Of a stretch of DNA of 64,000 nt, positions 35,543 to 48,709 are shown in pieces. A program made the position numbers and the translations under genes. The number at the start of each line of letters is the position of its first letter. Position 1 is the stretch's first letter. The stretch comes from Struthidea cinerea (Eukaryota; Chordata; Aves; Passeriformes; Corcoracidae): assembly GCA_013397865.1 (NCBI GenBank), contig VZTI01003931.1:1716770-1780769 (forward strand), given 5' to 3'. The notes under the pieces were generated by a model that worked only from the letters and a program-made list of their open reading frames with translations, was not told where the DNA came from and did not search any database.

Positions 35543-38500
35543 AAAAACTTCAAAACAAGACATGTAGGGGTCTAAATGCCTGTCAGACTTAGGTGGATGG
35601 ACGTCAAGTTCCCCACAGCAGCTACTGTGTTACAGAGGCAAACACAAGTTGCAAAGGGATGTGGAGAAGTCATCAGTCTTGAGAAAGCGATTGGACACCT
35701 GGGAAATATGATCTGGGAAGATTAAGGCTTTTCCATCAGAAGAGTGGGAGGACACAACGTAGCAGCCTTCAGAAATATACAATGGTGCTGTGGAAAGGAA
35801 GGAAGGAGTCTTCTTTGCTTTCCTTGTCAGTGACAGATGAGACAAGAAGCAGTGGGCTTAGATTTCTGTGAGATTTCTTTTCCAGCTCAGGAGAAGGCTG
35901 ACTTTAGCAGTTGGTGGTTACCCAGTCAGGCTAAGGAAAGCATGCTTCTGAGTACAGGTTAAAGAAGTATTTTGTGGGAATGATTTAGACTAAGTGTTAG
36001 GTATTCTGTTGGCTTAGTAGTCTGCGATCTCTGCAATGGTAGAAATTTTAAATAAATATCTAAAGAAGCATTTTTAGATCTGTTAAGTCCAGTTTGGTTG
36101 ATAACAGCATACTTGTATCTCTCAGAAAACTTCTGCAAAATAATAATTCAGACCCATTCCACTCACAACACTTCAGATTCTGGAGACAACTATATATATA
36201 TGTAGGGATAGAAATGTTTATAAACAACATATATATGGACCAAGGGGAGAGGGAGAGATTCAAAGGGCCCTCATCTTCTGGGTACTCCTTCTAAAAGAAA
36301 CAAAGAACAATTAAAATTCACTTTTATACTACCACTCCTCTCAGTGACAAAGTAAGAATCTTAGCTAAAAGGTCACACCCTTCAAAAGTTTAAATAATTA
36401 GAGAATATGATGGCAGTCCTTTAAGTTGAAGATGAAAATTCAGTGTGAAGTATAATCAACAACTGATGAATATTGCCTTCAGATATGTGGGTTTTGACCA
36501 CACCTGTGATAAATGGCAAACTGGCTTTTTCAGGAAAATGTTGTTGCCAGGCTTGTGGGCTCCATTGATAATGACTATATATACACCAACAGTGAGGTTA
36601 ACTGAGAGGAACTGGAGTGGTTGGAATATTAAGTATATTATTGAGTTTAGTAAGATCAGTCCTATTTATTTAGTTACTAAAAAATTAAGCCCAGTGGTCT
36701 TAGTAGACTATTGGAGATTTCTAGAGTGTTAGACTAGTGCTCTTTTCTATAAATTATGTCTGTGTAGTATCTGAGAATTTTTCTTATGGAATAAAACTTC
36801 ATACTTACAGATGGTAAAAGCTGACTTCTGCACCAAATTATTTAGTGTTGCATCTTAGTTAACCAGTTGCAAATGCAAATTAAGGCAAGGATGGCAGGTA
36901 TGGATGGTGATGTAAAAGTCAGCTTTTTCACTGTGAATAGCAGGTACATTCAAGTTAGGCTGTGGTCCATGTAAAAAGTTAAGAGAAGCAGCTTAGACTA
37001 GATTCAGTGGAGTAAGAAAATCAGGGAAGGAATTAAAAAAGATGCGGACCATGAGATGAACAGGAAGGTGAGATAAGAAAATGATCTTTGAATGGCTAAG
37101 TGTAGGGCAAGGTTTTATTTGTCTAGGTTGGAGGAAGACCTGTTGCAGAGTATATGATGAGGAGAAACTTGGCTAGCATTTTAAATAGGTGACCAAAACC
37201 AGGACTACCACATCCTAGGTTCTGCAGAGAGAAGACCTAATTATTGGTCATCCTTTTAAAATGAGGTTCAATAAGATGTACTTCGAATGTTAACAGGTGC
37301 ATGCCCAATTTTAAATGTCTATATTTTCGGTTTAGCCTTTAGGTACTTGTCCATTTAAAGATGAAAAGACAAAAACCAGGCTGTTGGTCAATACTGTTAA
37401 GGGTTTCTACCTTGGTTATGTTTGCAATGGAGAGCATTCCAGTTAAATCCGTATCATTGTGCGGGAAATAGGAGCCAATTTGCTTGTCTGGATTACAAGT
37501 GTAGCTTTGTATTCTCACATGATTGCAAGTTAGTCTGGACAACTGGGCAGTGTTTCAGACCGGCTGGCAGTAGGCAGTCAGGATTCAGATTTTGAAGCCT
37601 GCTTGGTTTCTTTATCCAGACCGGCTACTTTTTTCAAGCCCTTTTGGGGGCTCTTTCCCAACAGGGCAATGTTAGGCAAGATTGCAAAGAAATAAACTTC
37701 GATACTGGAAATGCTGTCATCACCTGGATTCAGCAGAATCTCAGGGGAATGGCCTGGTAATGGAAGTCTGTGCATTGAAATTGGTTTCAATTAAAAAAAA
37801 AAAAAAAAAAAAGAGAGGCATAGTTCTCATTTATTCAAAGACATGGCACACCATCCAAAATTGTCAGGAGAGCCTTACACAGGCCAGATAAACTACATTA
37901 CCCTCGTGTTTCCTATTCTGCGTGCGTTGTTGGGGTGAACTAGGGTAGAGGGCTGTGTATTTTGTACTAGTACAGGACCTGGGGCAGCGCCAGGGCAGAG
38001 CTGGGCAGACTTTGTTCCCAACAGGTGGGTGTAAAATTATAGCTGTGGTGATTTTCTTTCAGTTTTTGCCTCTATTTCCACTGAGAGTAAGGCTTACCTT
38101 TAAGGGGAGATTAATTTCTTAGATGAAATATCTTCTCCTTACAACAAACAGCTGCCACAGGGCTTGCCGTGCAGCAGCTGACAATAGTTTATTGTTCTGC
38201 AAGTTCTCTCAAGATCTTTAATTCTGAGGACTTTTTTTTTTTTTTTAAAGTATTTATCTACTTTGGGCCCCATAAAGTATTTTGCAATATTGAAACTGGC
38301 ATTAATGATGAAATTGTTTAATTTAGGGAGGGAAAGTTAATTTAAAACCCTATGCCAGAAAGTTTGCTCTTTGCCTTCTATAATCAGCTAAACTTTTAGG
38401 GCCATGGGAAGACACTATCCTTCATTCCTTCAACTGACTAGTCAAAAGACTGTCATTTATGACAGGGTGACAGAGAGAAAGTCAGTGCAGATTATACAAA

Positions 38501-39292
38501 TTTAGTTTGGCCCTAGGTGAAAAGGGGATCTGTAACTGAGCTTCACAAGAGTTACATGTTGGAGGTTGTTTGTTAGGAGATTGTATTTGTGGTAAGCAGT
38601 TCATGCTACACACCAAGGAATTGCTTAGTGTCCATGAAGTTCAAGACATGGCAAATAACATTTTCATGTCTCCTTTCGGCTACTTTTCATTTCAGTATTC
38701 AATGGGAGATTTCCTGGAATTAGAGCAAGTAATGAATTGACCAATCACACCTCAGTAGTCCAGACAGTTTGTGTATGTGCCTCATGCCACACAGATATGT
38801 CAGTAGCAGATTTTTTAGGAGTAACTCAAATGCAGGAATTTTTTTTAATTACTTCCACTACCTTTTTTTTTTTTAATTTTAAACGTGAAGCATTGCTTCC
38901 TGAAACAATGTTTTATTAAACCAGGTTTTGACCTTTGCTGATGTTTACTCTGGAGGGTCAAAGCACTCGTTAGTGCACTGAACTCCCACCACCTGCCAAA
39001 AGTGTAATCCTGTACCTTGTGTCCTGTTACCAAGAGAAGCAAAACAGAAATGCAGATCAGAAACACAGTTTTTATAAACACTGCAGTTAGATCATGATTC
39101 CCAGTTTCTGGTAAACATATCATTTGAAGCACAGAAGTGTTTGTCTGCCTAAACTCCTGTGGAGTCCTAGCACAAACATCTAAAAGGCACTGAAGAGAGT
39201 CACTGTGGGGCTGTTCAGCTCCGAGCATATTCATATAAGAGCACTGTATCAAAACGTCTTCATCAATGTACAAATAATTTTTGGTGTAATTT
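35543..39292. other. unique noncoding sequence with a 20-base A-run
   Basis: No gene is visible. A TA microsatellite lies at 36191-36202, a 20-base A-run at 37793-37812 and T-runs near 38231-38246. The 142-codon minus frame 38845-39273 has one hydrophobic stretch but no known domain and looks incidental. Confidence 0.5.
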
Positions 39293-39370
39293 TAGGAGTA
39301 TAGGGGCAGGAGGGACTTTAGAGACCGTGTGTGAGAAATTTCCCTACCATGATGGAGGACTAATATGCTA
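39293..39370 (-). repeat. ancient CR1-like 3' end relic
   Basis: AGTATAGGGGCAGGAGGGAC near 39297-39316, followed by an ACCATGATGGAGGAC block near 39347-39361, follows the spacing of the generic amniote CR1 3' end read in reverse (ATAGG..TGGAAGGGACC, later CATGATGCAGGACC). The terminal octamers are lost. It is short and diverged, so this is a tentative call. Confidence 0.4.
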
Positions 39371-42270
39371 GCAGCCCCTCTTGGAGCTATCAAAAAAAAT
39401 AAATTCTCATGGAAGAGGTTTCTAAATCATTCCTTTTTTCTAGGCAATATGTTACAATTCTTGATTATGTTCAGAAGCTCGGAATTTTTCTCAGGCTTCC
39501 CACAGTAACTTTTGATTTTTCTCCCTCGTATATACTAGAAAACAGTTGCAATGTGTATTGTCAACTCAACTTCTACTTATTCTCTTCTTTTCAGAGAAGA
39601 CAACTTCATCAAATCAATCTGCTTTTCTTCATTGATTAGCATATTAGCCCTCACACCGTTCTTGTTGATATTTTTTTCCCTTCTTCAATTTTTTGTGTCC
39701 CAAATTGAAAGAGGTGCACCAGATGAATTTCAGCACCACTAAATACAGTGCACTGAGGAAAAATGATGCCATGTTCTGGCCTCAAAATTTAGTTATTACT
39801 TTCTTCAATTCCCTGGCTTCTCTTTTGCTGTAAAACAGCTTACGTATTTTATCCCATGTCTTACACTTGATCTGTCCTTCCAGCCTGTAGTATTTTACAT
39901 TTGTTTTGAGATTTTTTACTTTTGTTATTTCAACCATATTCAGTTTTCAACGCTATGATGAACCCTACCCTTTGCAGTCACAGTTATTATCATTACTGAA
40001 TATATAAACATATTCTCTCATGCCTCATCCTGGTCATTAAGAAAGCATTGAGTGGAATCAGGCCTAGAGTACATCCCTTTAAATCCAATTTGGAAGCCAA
40101 AGAAATTTTTTTTTCTTCCACTGTATTGTAGTGGAGTCATTACTTCATTTCATAGATCGCTGATGGAAATTCTATATCAAAATCAAGATATACTGTGTCT
40201 ACTGGGTTTTTAACCCTCACTCCCCATTCCAGCCCCGGGGCAGTTACTGTACAGGAAATTTAGGTGACACGACATAATTTAACTGGACAATTTTAGGGCC
40301 TCTAAGTAGTTATATATATAATTTAAGGGCATGTTTTTATAATAAAGTTAATTCAACAATCTCAAGAACAAATAATTGCTATTTTTGTGACTATTTGTCA
40401 TGATTCAGATAGTCCTCACAGGAGGTGTTAGGAGACGAAAGATCCATGCTGTTATTTATGAACTAGCAAAATCTGCAGGCTGTTGTTTACTGTGTCACTA
40501 TAGAGTAGGGGAAGCCACATGTTGCTTTGGGTAATGGAGCAAAATATTGGTCACGAAACAGTTTCAGCCATTACCAATGCCCTCTGCCACCTCCCAAATA
40601 CTGGACGTGTCCACCGTACCTTTTTGCCACAGCTGTTTCTACTGCTGGTCTCAGTACGTCCTTAGCGCCCAAGAATGTGCTCTGTCAAATGCAGCACAAG
40701 CTGGAGATCAAGCTTTTTAGACTGCATCAACGTAGCTTTTTCTGCCTTCACCTGGGAATCAAAGGGGATTAGCTGAGTTTATTGTAATCTCATTCCTACT
40801 ACCTCTGCATTCTTTCTGCTGTGTTCCTCTGAAATGGGAGTCTGTGAATGCAGAGGAGAATGCCACTGATCTTCACTGAGAGGTTAGGAGGGATGTTGTA
40901 CGTTGGTGCTGAATTTTGATTTCTACCCTGCTATCCATGCACGCAGAATGCTTTTCCTTTACCTTTGTTATCTTTATTAGCACACTTTCTTTTTATTGCA
41001 AATAATAAAATCACAAGCCTGTAATGGAATTTTTCAAACTCATTGCACAGTCTTTGATAATAATTGGGGGAGGCAAAGGTGACTTCTCTCATTTTCAGTT
41101 GTTGTATTGTGCAAACTCATTGCATTTGTCAAACAAATACAAGGAGATCTGTCACAATGCAATGGTGGATGCATTTCCTTTTTTCTACAAAGTTCTGATT
41201 TTTTTTTTTCCCTCAAGTTATTTTCCTCTCCATCAAATGTTATGTTTTCTTTTAATAATTGGGGAGAGGACAGAGAGAAAAAGATATTCATAGCCTTTTT
41301 CTAGCACAGTTCTCTTAACGCTAAGCACACAGCTAGGATGGAAATGAACTTTAGCCTTCAGTTGAAAAGCTTACTATTTTATTTTCATGTCTAAGAAATA
41401 TGTACTGAGTAGTTCCAATATTCACATGTTCTGTCCAGCATCACTCCTGGGATACTTAAATACCTTCTAAATGTGAATACATCTTTTTTGAAACCGGCTG
41501 AGTTTGTGAACATCAAAGTAAATGTACACCCTTCAACAAAAGGAGACCAGACAACACTCAGGCACTGGATCCTGGATTGTCAGTATTAGTGCCCTCCCTG
41601 CAGTCCTCCCCATCCCAGCTCTGTTTTGGGCCACACAGCTTGGCTCTCTAAGCCACCACGTGGGTACAACTCTGCGAAAGAGCACACTCAACAGGCTTCC
41701 CCCAGAAAGCTGACTGTGTAAGGCTGCTGTGTGTCTGGTGGTGTTTCCTCTTATGATTTGTCAACATAATCCCAGCAGACTTTACCCCTCAAGCATCCTC
41801 ATAATGTGTTCATGCAACACCCAGCTTCATCTTAAAGCTGCAAACTCTGATAGATTACAGTACAGTCAGTAATCACATTGGGCAGTCTGATTACAGAGAC
41901 TGAAATAAAACCACTAACTGGTAATTTTGTCTTGGTGTCATGTAGGGACTAGAGGGCACTTGGTAAGAAATGATTTGTAGTTTACACATAAGCAGTTTAC
42001 CACAGGGGCGGACCACCTGTGATCAGAGTAGCTGTGCCTCACTTATCAGTTGTGAGGAATGGTCACTTGGCTCTCTTTATTGCCTTTTTTTTTTATTATT
42101 GCTCCAGTCTTCTTTTTGTTTAACAACCTATGCACTGCTGTAGGTGTCTTCTGCTGATTATGATTTTGTCAGGCAGTAAGAGTAGCCACCTTTTACTTAC
42201 TGGCACATGACTGAAAACCTACCCCTTTTCTGGTAAGGGGAAACAAACAGTCTTGTGTGCTAATTCCTAG
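39371..42270. other. unique noncoding sequence
   Basis: No gene or clear repeat. A small palindrome CACAGG/CCTGTG surrounds GGCGGACCA at 42002-42021. Confidence 0.5.
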
Positions 42271-42410
42271 GCCCAGGATTGGGATGCAGGAGGCATAGAT
42301 ACAGCCCTGGGCTGTGCCACGTGCTTTCTGTGTGATTCTTAACTTATTTGCAATCAACACTCAGTTATCTGTGGATGCTTTAACCAGTGTGAGGTTAATC
42401 ATACCATGGA
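42271..42410 (+). repeat. MIR-like SINE relic
   Basis: The run AGGATTGGGATGCAGGAGGC, then GCTGTGCCACGTGCTTTCTG, then TGTGATTCTTAAC (about 42275-42343) follows the order and spacing of the conserved MIR core (CAGGAGGCC..., CTGCCAC...CTGTGTGACCTTGG). MIR elements are old tRNA-derived SINEs shared across amniotes. This copy is strongly diverged and I cannot align it formally. Confidence 0.45.
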
Positions 42411-44892
42411 AGCAGAAATACTTGAACTCTGTCCTTACCCAGCCAGCGCTGGGCTGCCCATACTTAATAGTTTAGGCCCAGTGCCAGAAAGAGGCAGCTG
42501 TGCTGCCTTCCCAGCCAGCTTGGGTCTGTGAGCAGTTTAGCCACATTGTGTCTCAGAACACAAACTAATAGCCCTGAACACCCCTTCTCATCTTGTGGAG
42601 TCATCAGGAAGGCTTCAGTGCTGTGTTCCTATTTCCCACAAGGACTGGGACTGCACAGAGGCAGTTCAAAGCCAGCCAGGCTTATTGAGTGCCACATGAA
42701 CATCTCCGTACAACTCAGGAGGTTCCAAGAAGATTTATTTGCTCAGGTTCAATGCCAGTCTGATAAACTCACTTGTCATCTTGTCAGCATGTCTGCTTGT
42801 ATTGTGGCTAGAGCAAGCACCTTACTCAGCAAGAACCTTTTGAAATCAATATTAAGTTTCTGGTGGAAAAGGTGTTGCATTTTAGCCTATGGTGTTGCTG
42901 TGCTTCAGGTCCCAGCTTTGTTTATGTTTCTTATGCTATGTGCATGCAGTGCAATGGGACACAGCAGCTTTTTAAATGGGATTTATCCTGCCAAGTTACT
43001 TGTAGGAAGTGGGAAATCACCCAGGTGGTAGGCTGCAATAGAACGAATAACCAAGTGGCTGCATCACCTCTTGCTTGTTTGGTGCGAGCTCAGGGAATGC
43101 ACACAGCGTTAGCTGATCTGTGACAACTGCTTTAGATGTTCTACCCTCTGAGATAACTTTCTGCTACTCTGCTAAAGGATAAGCTGCCACAGGTAATGCA
43201 GAAGGGGCACTTTTCATGGAGTAGCTCATAAACAGTTAACTCATATCCTGGATTCTTAGGTTAAAGTTAAAAACTTAAATATACATTTCTTTCTATGAAA
43301 TGAGAGGCAAGCAGCCCTTCTTTTGTATGGCCGTTGATCAAAAGTCTTAGGAATTTTGTAAGGAAATGGTCATTACAGCTATCTGAATTTTTTGAACACT
43401 TAGTGCAAAGAGAAAGGGAAATTTTTTGTCTGTTTGTTTTTCCAGTGCTTCCTAATTATATTTAAATCGGTGATATTCTGCAAAGAATGTCTTGGGAAAA
43501 GTCTGTAATGGGGGTTAATAAAATGATACTAAAAGATTCCCAGATGTTATACAAACCCATCAAATAATATTCCCCTTTGCATTTTCAGGAATTAGTTCAA
43601 ATAGTCGGACATGATACCCTAACCTAAAACCTTTTTATGTTTATATCTATAGGAAGAAAGAGAACATGCTGTTCAACTAATACCAAGTGTCAGTCACAAC
43701 TAATGCAGCTGATTCAAAACCTAGCAGAAAGCTGTGAAACTCAGGAAGTTTGGCTCAGATTCCTGAAGACTGAAAGCTTCATTCATTCACTCAGGAACAT
43801 AAGCAACTAGAACCCTATACATTATGACACTATATAGATTGTCATGCCTCATTCAGCCAGACACAAATGCATTATAATAAACAAATATACTTAAAAGAGC
43901 ATGAGTGTATCATGAAGACAAAGTAACTCATTCAGATCCATGGGCGGGTCAGACTTATCTATAGAAATTTCATTTACTTTTGTGTGTGTCTGTGGGAAAA
44001 ATTATAGCTCCATGATGGACTACATGTGTCCTGAAAGCATTATAAACACACTGCTACAGCCCTGAATCCACAGTAATTATCTCTATCTTTCAGCAAGCTG
44101 TCCTGGTGTCATGGCACTGCTTCCAGTTCCTGAGTTAGCTGACTAGCTCTCTGGTAGGGCATTCACCAATGTAGACGTGTCCTAAGAGGGCCGTCTGCTG
44201 TGCTCCCCTGTGGTGCTTGTTTGGGTTCTGCTGTAGGAAGTGCAGCCAAAATAGTCACAACCTGAAGTCTACACTTCTTATAATTCAGAATCAATTTTTC
44301 AGTTTTATTTAAGTTTCTAAATATAGTTTGAGTGTTTGGAACGGGACCTGTGCTCCTAGCTGAGTCAGGTCCTTTTGAAAATTCACCCATAGAAAATTAA
44401 TTGTATGCATTGAAATGTTGGATGCTGAGTAAAGGTAGGACCTGTTAAACAAGAGAGTGTCTCTTTGTTCTCCCAGGAAGAAAAAAAAAAAAGAGAAACT
44501 TGTTTTTCTCTTAGATTGTTGGATTTAATCTAGGAAGAAATATTTGGTTGAGTTCAACACTGAGAAACCGGAGGTCATCAATCTGGCTCATCCAATAAAT
44601 GCATACAAATAAGAACTATAGAGATTGCTACAGGAATTAAAGCTTTTTTGGTTTACCCAGGCTGAACAAGTTCTGATTTTGTTTGTCTATGTTTAATAAA
44701 CTAAAAACAATGGGTCTGAATATCAGCCGCAAATTTCTGGGAAGGGAAAAAAACCAACTGGTGGGCAGAAGGGTGGGAAGGCAAGGGTTGACTCCAGAAG
44801 AGGGAAAGGCAAGAGAAAGGAAATACAGTGAGGGAATCTCTGAGATATATCACAGGGAAATGTGTGGAGGGAATAGAAGATTATGGGGTGTT
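42411..44892. other. unique noncoding sequence with the window's longest open frame
   Basis: A 167-codon plus-strand frame runs from 42528 to 43031. Its translation is rich in Cys, Ser and Leu with a hydrophobic stretch near residues 122-142, but shows no domain I recognise, and a second frame overlaps it. I treat it as chance. An A-run lies near 44481-44492. Confidence 0.5.
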
Positions 44893-44957
44893 GAGCCAGA
44901 GCCTCCTTTCATCTATGGAAGTCTTTCCATTGACTTACGCAGATACTGAACAAGGCC
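44893..44957. repeat. relic of an ancient palindromic amniote repeat
   Basis: ATGGAAGTCTTTCCATTGAC (44914-44933), with flanking AGAGCC to the left and ACAAGGCCC to the right, resembles the centre of a palindromic repeat I recall from reptile and bird genomes (CAATGGAAGTCTTTCCATTG, flanked by GGGCCTGATCC-like ends). The inner bases ATGGAAGTCTTTCCAT are nearly self-complementary. This is probably a non-autonomous DNA transposon fossil; the family name is unknown to me. Confidence 0.45.
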
Positions 44958-47900
44958 CTACCAGAATGAGTTTGTGCCTCTGTAGAAATATCTGAAGCCA
45001 AAACAAAAATAATTACAGTACTGAATGGATTGCATTGGCTGACTTCTTTAGTGTCTAATGTTCTTTGGCAGTGCTTCATCCTGATTATTCCATCTGGAGA
45101 TAATTGTGTGATATCATCCATAAAATTGAAACATAAATCAATCCAACTAGTGATCAGCCTCATGAGCCGCTGTTTAAAAACACACATGGAAATCTAGCGC
45201 TCCCTGCCTTTTTAGCAGGATGTGCAAAAATTCAGTGAAGTGTCAGGACAAAATAAAATCATGAAACCTACAAAACTTTCATGAGCTCTAACAGTGCTGT
45301 CAACACAATACATGAAAAATAATAGAAGAACTCTGTTTTTCCTTACATTTTATTTAAACTATTACAATAGGCAATATTTGAACTTAAAAAAACTTTTCAT
45401 ATTTGTTGGAATTACATCTTCAACTTTGTACAGTTGCAGTGCAGCAATAAATCGCTTACTTAAAGCAAGAAATCAATTATTAGCAACTGAGAAAAGATAT
45501 TCCTTATGAAAGAATTATTTTCTTCTGTAGGGCTGGTAAAGTAATACCCTTATACCAAAAATGTCCTTATGCCCCCTTTCTGCCAGGGAAGGCCATTATA
45601 TCACTTTATGTGATATTAACTTCTATCAGGTAGTCTTTGAACCATGAAGAACTAATTCAACTTTTATCTTGCATAGTCTTGAGGAAAGATTATTAGCAAC
45701 AAAGATTAACAGCGATTCATTTTTTCTGTTAGCAATTGACTTTTGTTAGGAGAAATATAAGGGGTTAACCTAGGTCATTTAGGAAATTAATCTGTGCTTT
45801 ATTTCTTTTCTCTCATTTAGGAGGTTTCAGGAAATGTTACAAATGGAATCACTTCAACACTCTTGCCTTCCCTAAAATAACTGTAGTATTTTAAACATGA
45901 TATAACAATACAAATTTTAGTACCTTTTATATATTATATATATATTATATTTTTATATATATGTAGTGCACACAAATGCTTATGGAAAGCGCTCTTAGCT
46001 CTCTTTTGGGGGAATATTTTACTTGCTCTTCCTGTGGTAACAACTCTCAATCATACAAAACTTTGCAGAAAGCAGACAGCAGAACACTGAGTGAAGTAGT
46101 TATCCATAAATGGTCAACTGAATCTTCATGGCAAGATGTACATGCAGGACTCAATCAAATATGTTTACTGCAATCCAAATCCTAACAACTGGATTTATTC
46201 TGAGTAGAAACCTATTGTGAAAGCAAAAAATTTGCTCAAAGTTTCTTTAAGGTTAGATAACAGGTAAGAGATTGCTTACCTTTAACAAGAATTGTGCACT
46301 TCTACATCTTGTCCATAAAAAACATGTATTATAAATAAAATAGAAAAATACTCAACATAAATATTAAAATAAACTATATATTATTCTGGGTTCAATTTTT
46401 AATGCTCTATGCCTTGCTTTATCTAGATATTAGTATCAGTCAAACTTGCACTAATGTTTTGTCAGTAGATACCAGGGTACAGAGCTTCTAGGAAATCTAG
46501 AATGAATTAAATTATAGTGTTTCCTCAGAAAATTTATTTGCCATATCTGGGATGTGCTGTTCTATGCTTCTTCCTTAAAACGAAATTGAATTTGGAATCA
46601 CATTTAATACTTCTAATATTATGCATATTTGATATACATATCTATGTTGATACATGCTCTGTATCTCTTTGTGTATTCATGTGTATTCAATATATTTATA
46701 TATTTCCTTTATATTTTTATACATATACACACTTTATTTCATTAATAATTTGATAAAATACTAATCTAAAGAGCAATTGCAGATGATAAGATCATTTAAT
46801 CTGGAAAAGAGAAGAAAGAATAAACTTGGTTCTTAAGTTATCCTGAAAGTCCTGCAAGACATCCTGTTTAATGGGGTAGAGGAAAAAATAAAAGAAATAT
46901 GTCTTACTGCTTTTAATTAAAGGTTTAGATGCTTCATTACCAATCTTCTCTGACTACCTTATGATTGGGATTGAAAGATTGATCTTTCCTTTGAAAGAGG
47001 GTGAAAAGATGGGAGGGAGATTTTCTGTCAATCCCAGAAAAAAAATTCCATAAAAACAGATAAAAGGCCAGAAGAATTGGTAGCTGGAGAAAGAGCAGCA
47101 TCAGCTCAAATGTGTTTGAAATTCATTTGATGTTGGCAATTTTGCTTAGAAGTCAGTATCTAATTGTCAATATTTCAACCATATCCATCACTCTGGCAGC
47201 ATATTGTCTGCATTTGGAGTTTATTAAAACAAAATAGAGAATAGGCACAGCATTCAGCTCACTGGGTAACTGCAGAAGAAAAGCTTGTGTTCTCTTAATA
47301 CTTAAATAGTGACTCAAGATTAGAAGACATAGCATTTTTTAAATAAGAACTGGCAAATTTCATTATTACAGCAAGAGAGAAAGAAGAGTAGTTGACATGA
47401 GAAGACATCTGCTTTTCAGAGTTATTAGACTATACTCTGAGGAAAGAAAACAAAATAGGAGGGACAAGATCTCATCATTTTGCCATGTGTCTTCATCACA
47501 TGGCTCATTTTTCATTTCAAACTTGGCTCAGGTAGATCCTGAAATACAGAAGCAAATCCAGCTGCTAAATGCAATACTGCGATTAAAACCTCTAGAGGCC
47601 CTAATGCTGCCTGTGTGACCAACTAGCTGTACTGCAGAGGTATCGAGCTTCACCTCTGAGACTCAGGAGAAGGTAGCTGAAGTATATGACTTCACTTCAT
47701 TACATGTCAGGGCTGATGACTCGTTTAAAAACATAGGAAAATGAAGGTGGAAAAGCAGCTCTGTGCCATCCACTTCATCTTCCTATGAATGCCAGCTTCC
47801 CCCTGTAGAAGATTACTTGGAGTTTTGAACAGATTCAATGCCCTGGCTAGTAAACCTACCTTAATATCCTACAGGGATCTTCACACTTGTTCTCTTTCAA

Positions 47901-48255
47901 AATCTCATCCAGAACATCTCTTTGTTTAACTTCATTCCTAGTTGCTTACTATTAATAACACTGTTTTGCTGCTTAACTGGTTCTATTTCTGGTGCTTCCA
48001 GTTGCCAGATATTTCATCATCTAGTTCATCATCTCTCAGCCTACCCTGGTAGGTAGGTAGTAAGGTAGGATATGGCTCCTTACCCATTAGATGCTCCTGC
48101 CAGATTTATTCAGCCCTGTATTTTGGCAATGGTTACAGTGTAGTCATAAAAAGTTTTATACCAACCCATCAGGACAAGTTGATTTCGATGGACACTGAGC
48201 GAGACTCATGCCAAGGAATTTTTGCCACCAATTTTGTTCTTTCTGCAACTTGTAT
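44958..48255. other. AT-rich unique noncoding sequence
   Basis: No gene is visible. A TA-rich microsatellite lies at 45926-45962, and a TA/CA low-complexity stretch at about 46600-46740. A short perfect hairpin (GAAAGAT/ATCTTTC) lies near 46971-46986. Confidence 0.55.
45926..45962. repeat. TA-rich microsatellite
   Basis: Imperfect (TA)n with interrupting T-runs over 37 bases. Confidence 0.85.
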
Positions 48256-48709
48256 TGTTATGGCCTTTGGTTGTCGCTGTGAGAGGCACTGACGGCAAGG
48301 AATGGCACAAGCAAGTTCAGAAGGGAAGCAGTTCTGACCTTTATTAATTAATTAATTCATCTTTTATAACAGGGTTCACAAAGAGTGTGTTGAATGGCAT
48401 AAGACAGTTGGGTCCTCAGCCATCCACCCCTTGAGGGGATTGGTCAAGCTCTAAGACACTTATTCTAAAATATCAGAAAGCTAGAACCATAACAATCTTG
48501 CATAACAAACCCAGGTGCAAGATAAGGATTTGGTTTACAAAACCCATAGCAGTGTTTTCATAGCTTCTATGAGAACTGCAAAGTTCTCACAGAACGCTGA
48601 AAGATTTCTGTACCAAAGCTTTTCAGCATCCACATTTGGTGGTGGTGGTGTACACTTGAATTAGAGTGAAGTGATCAAAACAACAGCTTTATACTCCCCT
48701 CCTGTAACA
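48256..48709 (-). mobile_element. antisense solo LTR, endogenous retrovirus (about 454 bp)
   Basis: Read on the minus strand it runs from TGTTACAGG (ending at 48709) to GGCCATAACA (ending at 48256), with 5-base inverted ends TGTTA/TAACA. In order it carries a CCAAT box (48439-48443), a TATAAAA box about 70 bases downstream (48362-48368), an AATAAA poly-A signal (48340-48345) and an 84-base R/U5 tail. This is the standard layout of a retroviral LTR. No target-site duplication is obvious (TGTAT left, TACAG right), so the 5' boundary is less certain. No adjacent retroviral genes are seen. A 7-bp hairpin with a GCAA loop lies at 48571-48588. Confidence 0.72.
48362..48368 (-). promoter_or_regulatory. 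LTR TATA box
   Basis: TATAAAA on the minus strand, with a CCAAT box about 70 bases upstream and a poly-A signal 17-22 bases downstream, inside the antisense LTR. Whether it is active is unknown. Confidence 0.6.

Noticed and set aside
38845..39273. 142-codon minus-strand frame with one hydrophobic segment
   Set aside because: It ends in a lysine-rich stretch created by an adjacent T-run and has no family resemblance. Likely incidental.
42002..42080. CAGGGGCGGACC resembling a hAT transposon end
   Set aside because: Only one end is present, with no partner terminus found. Too short to support.
42528..43031. Longest open frame (167 codons, plus strand)
   Set aside because: No known domain, an overlapping frame in another phase, and a length that can occur by chance in 64 kb read in six frames.
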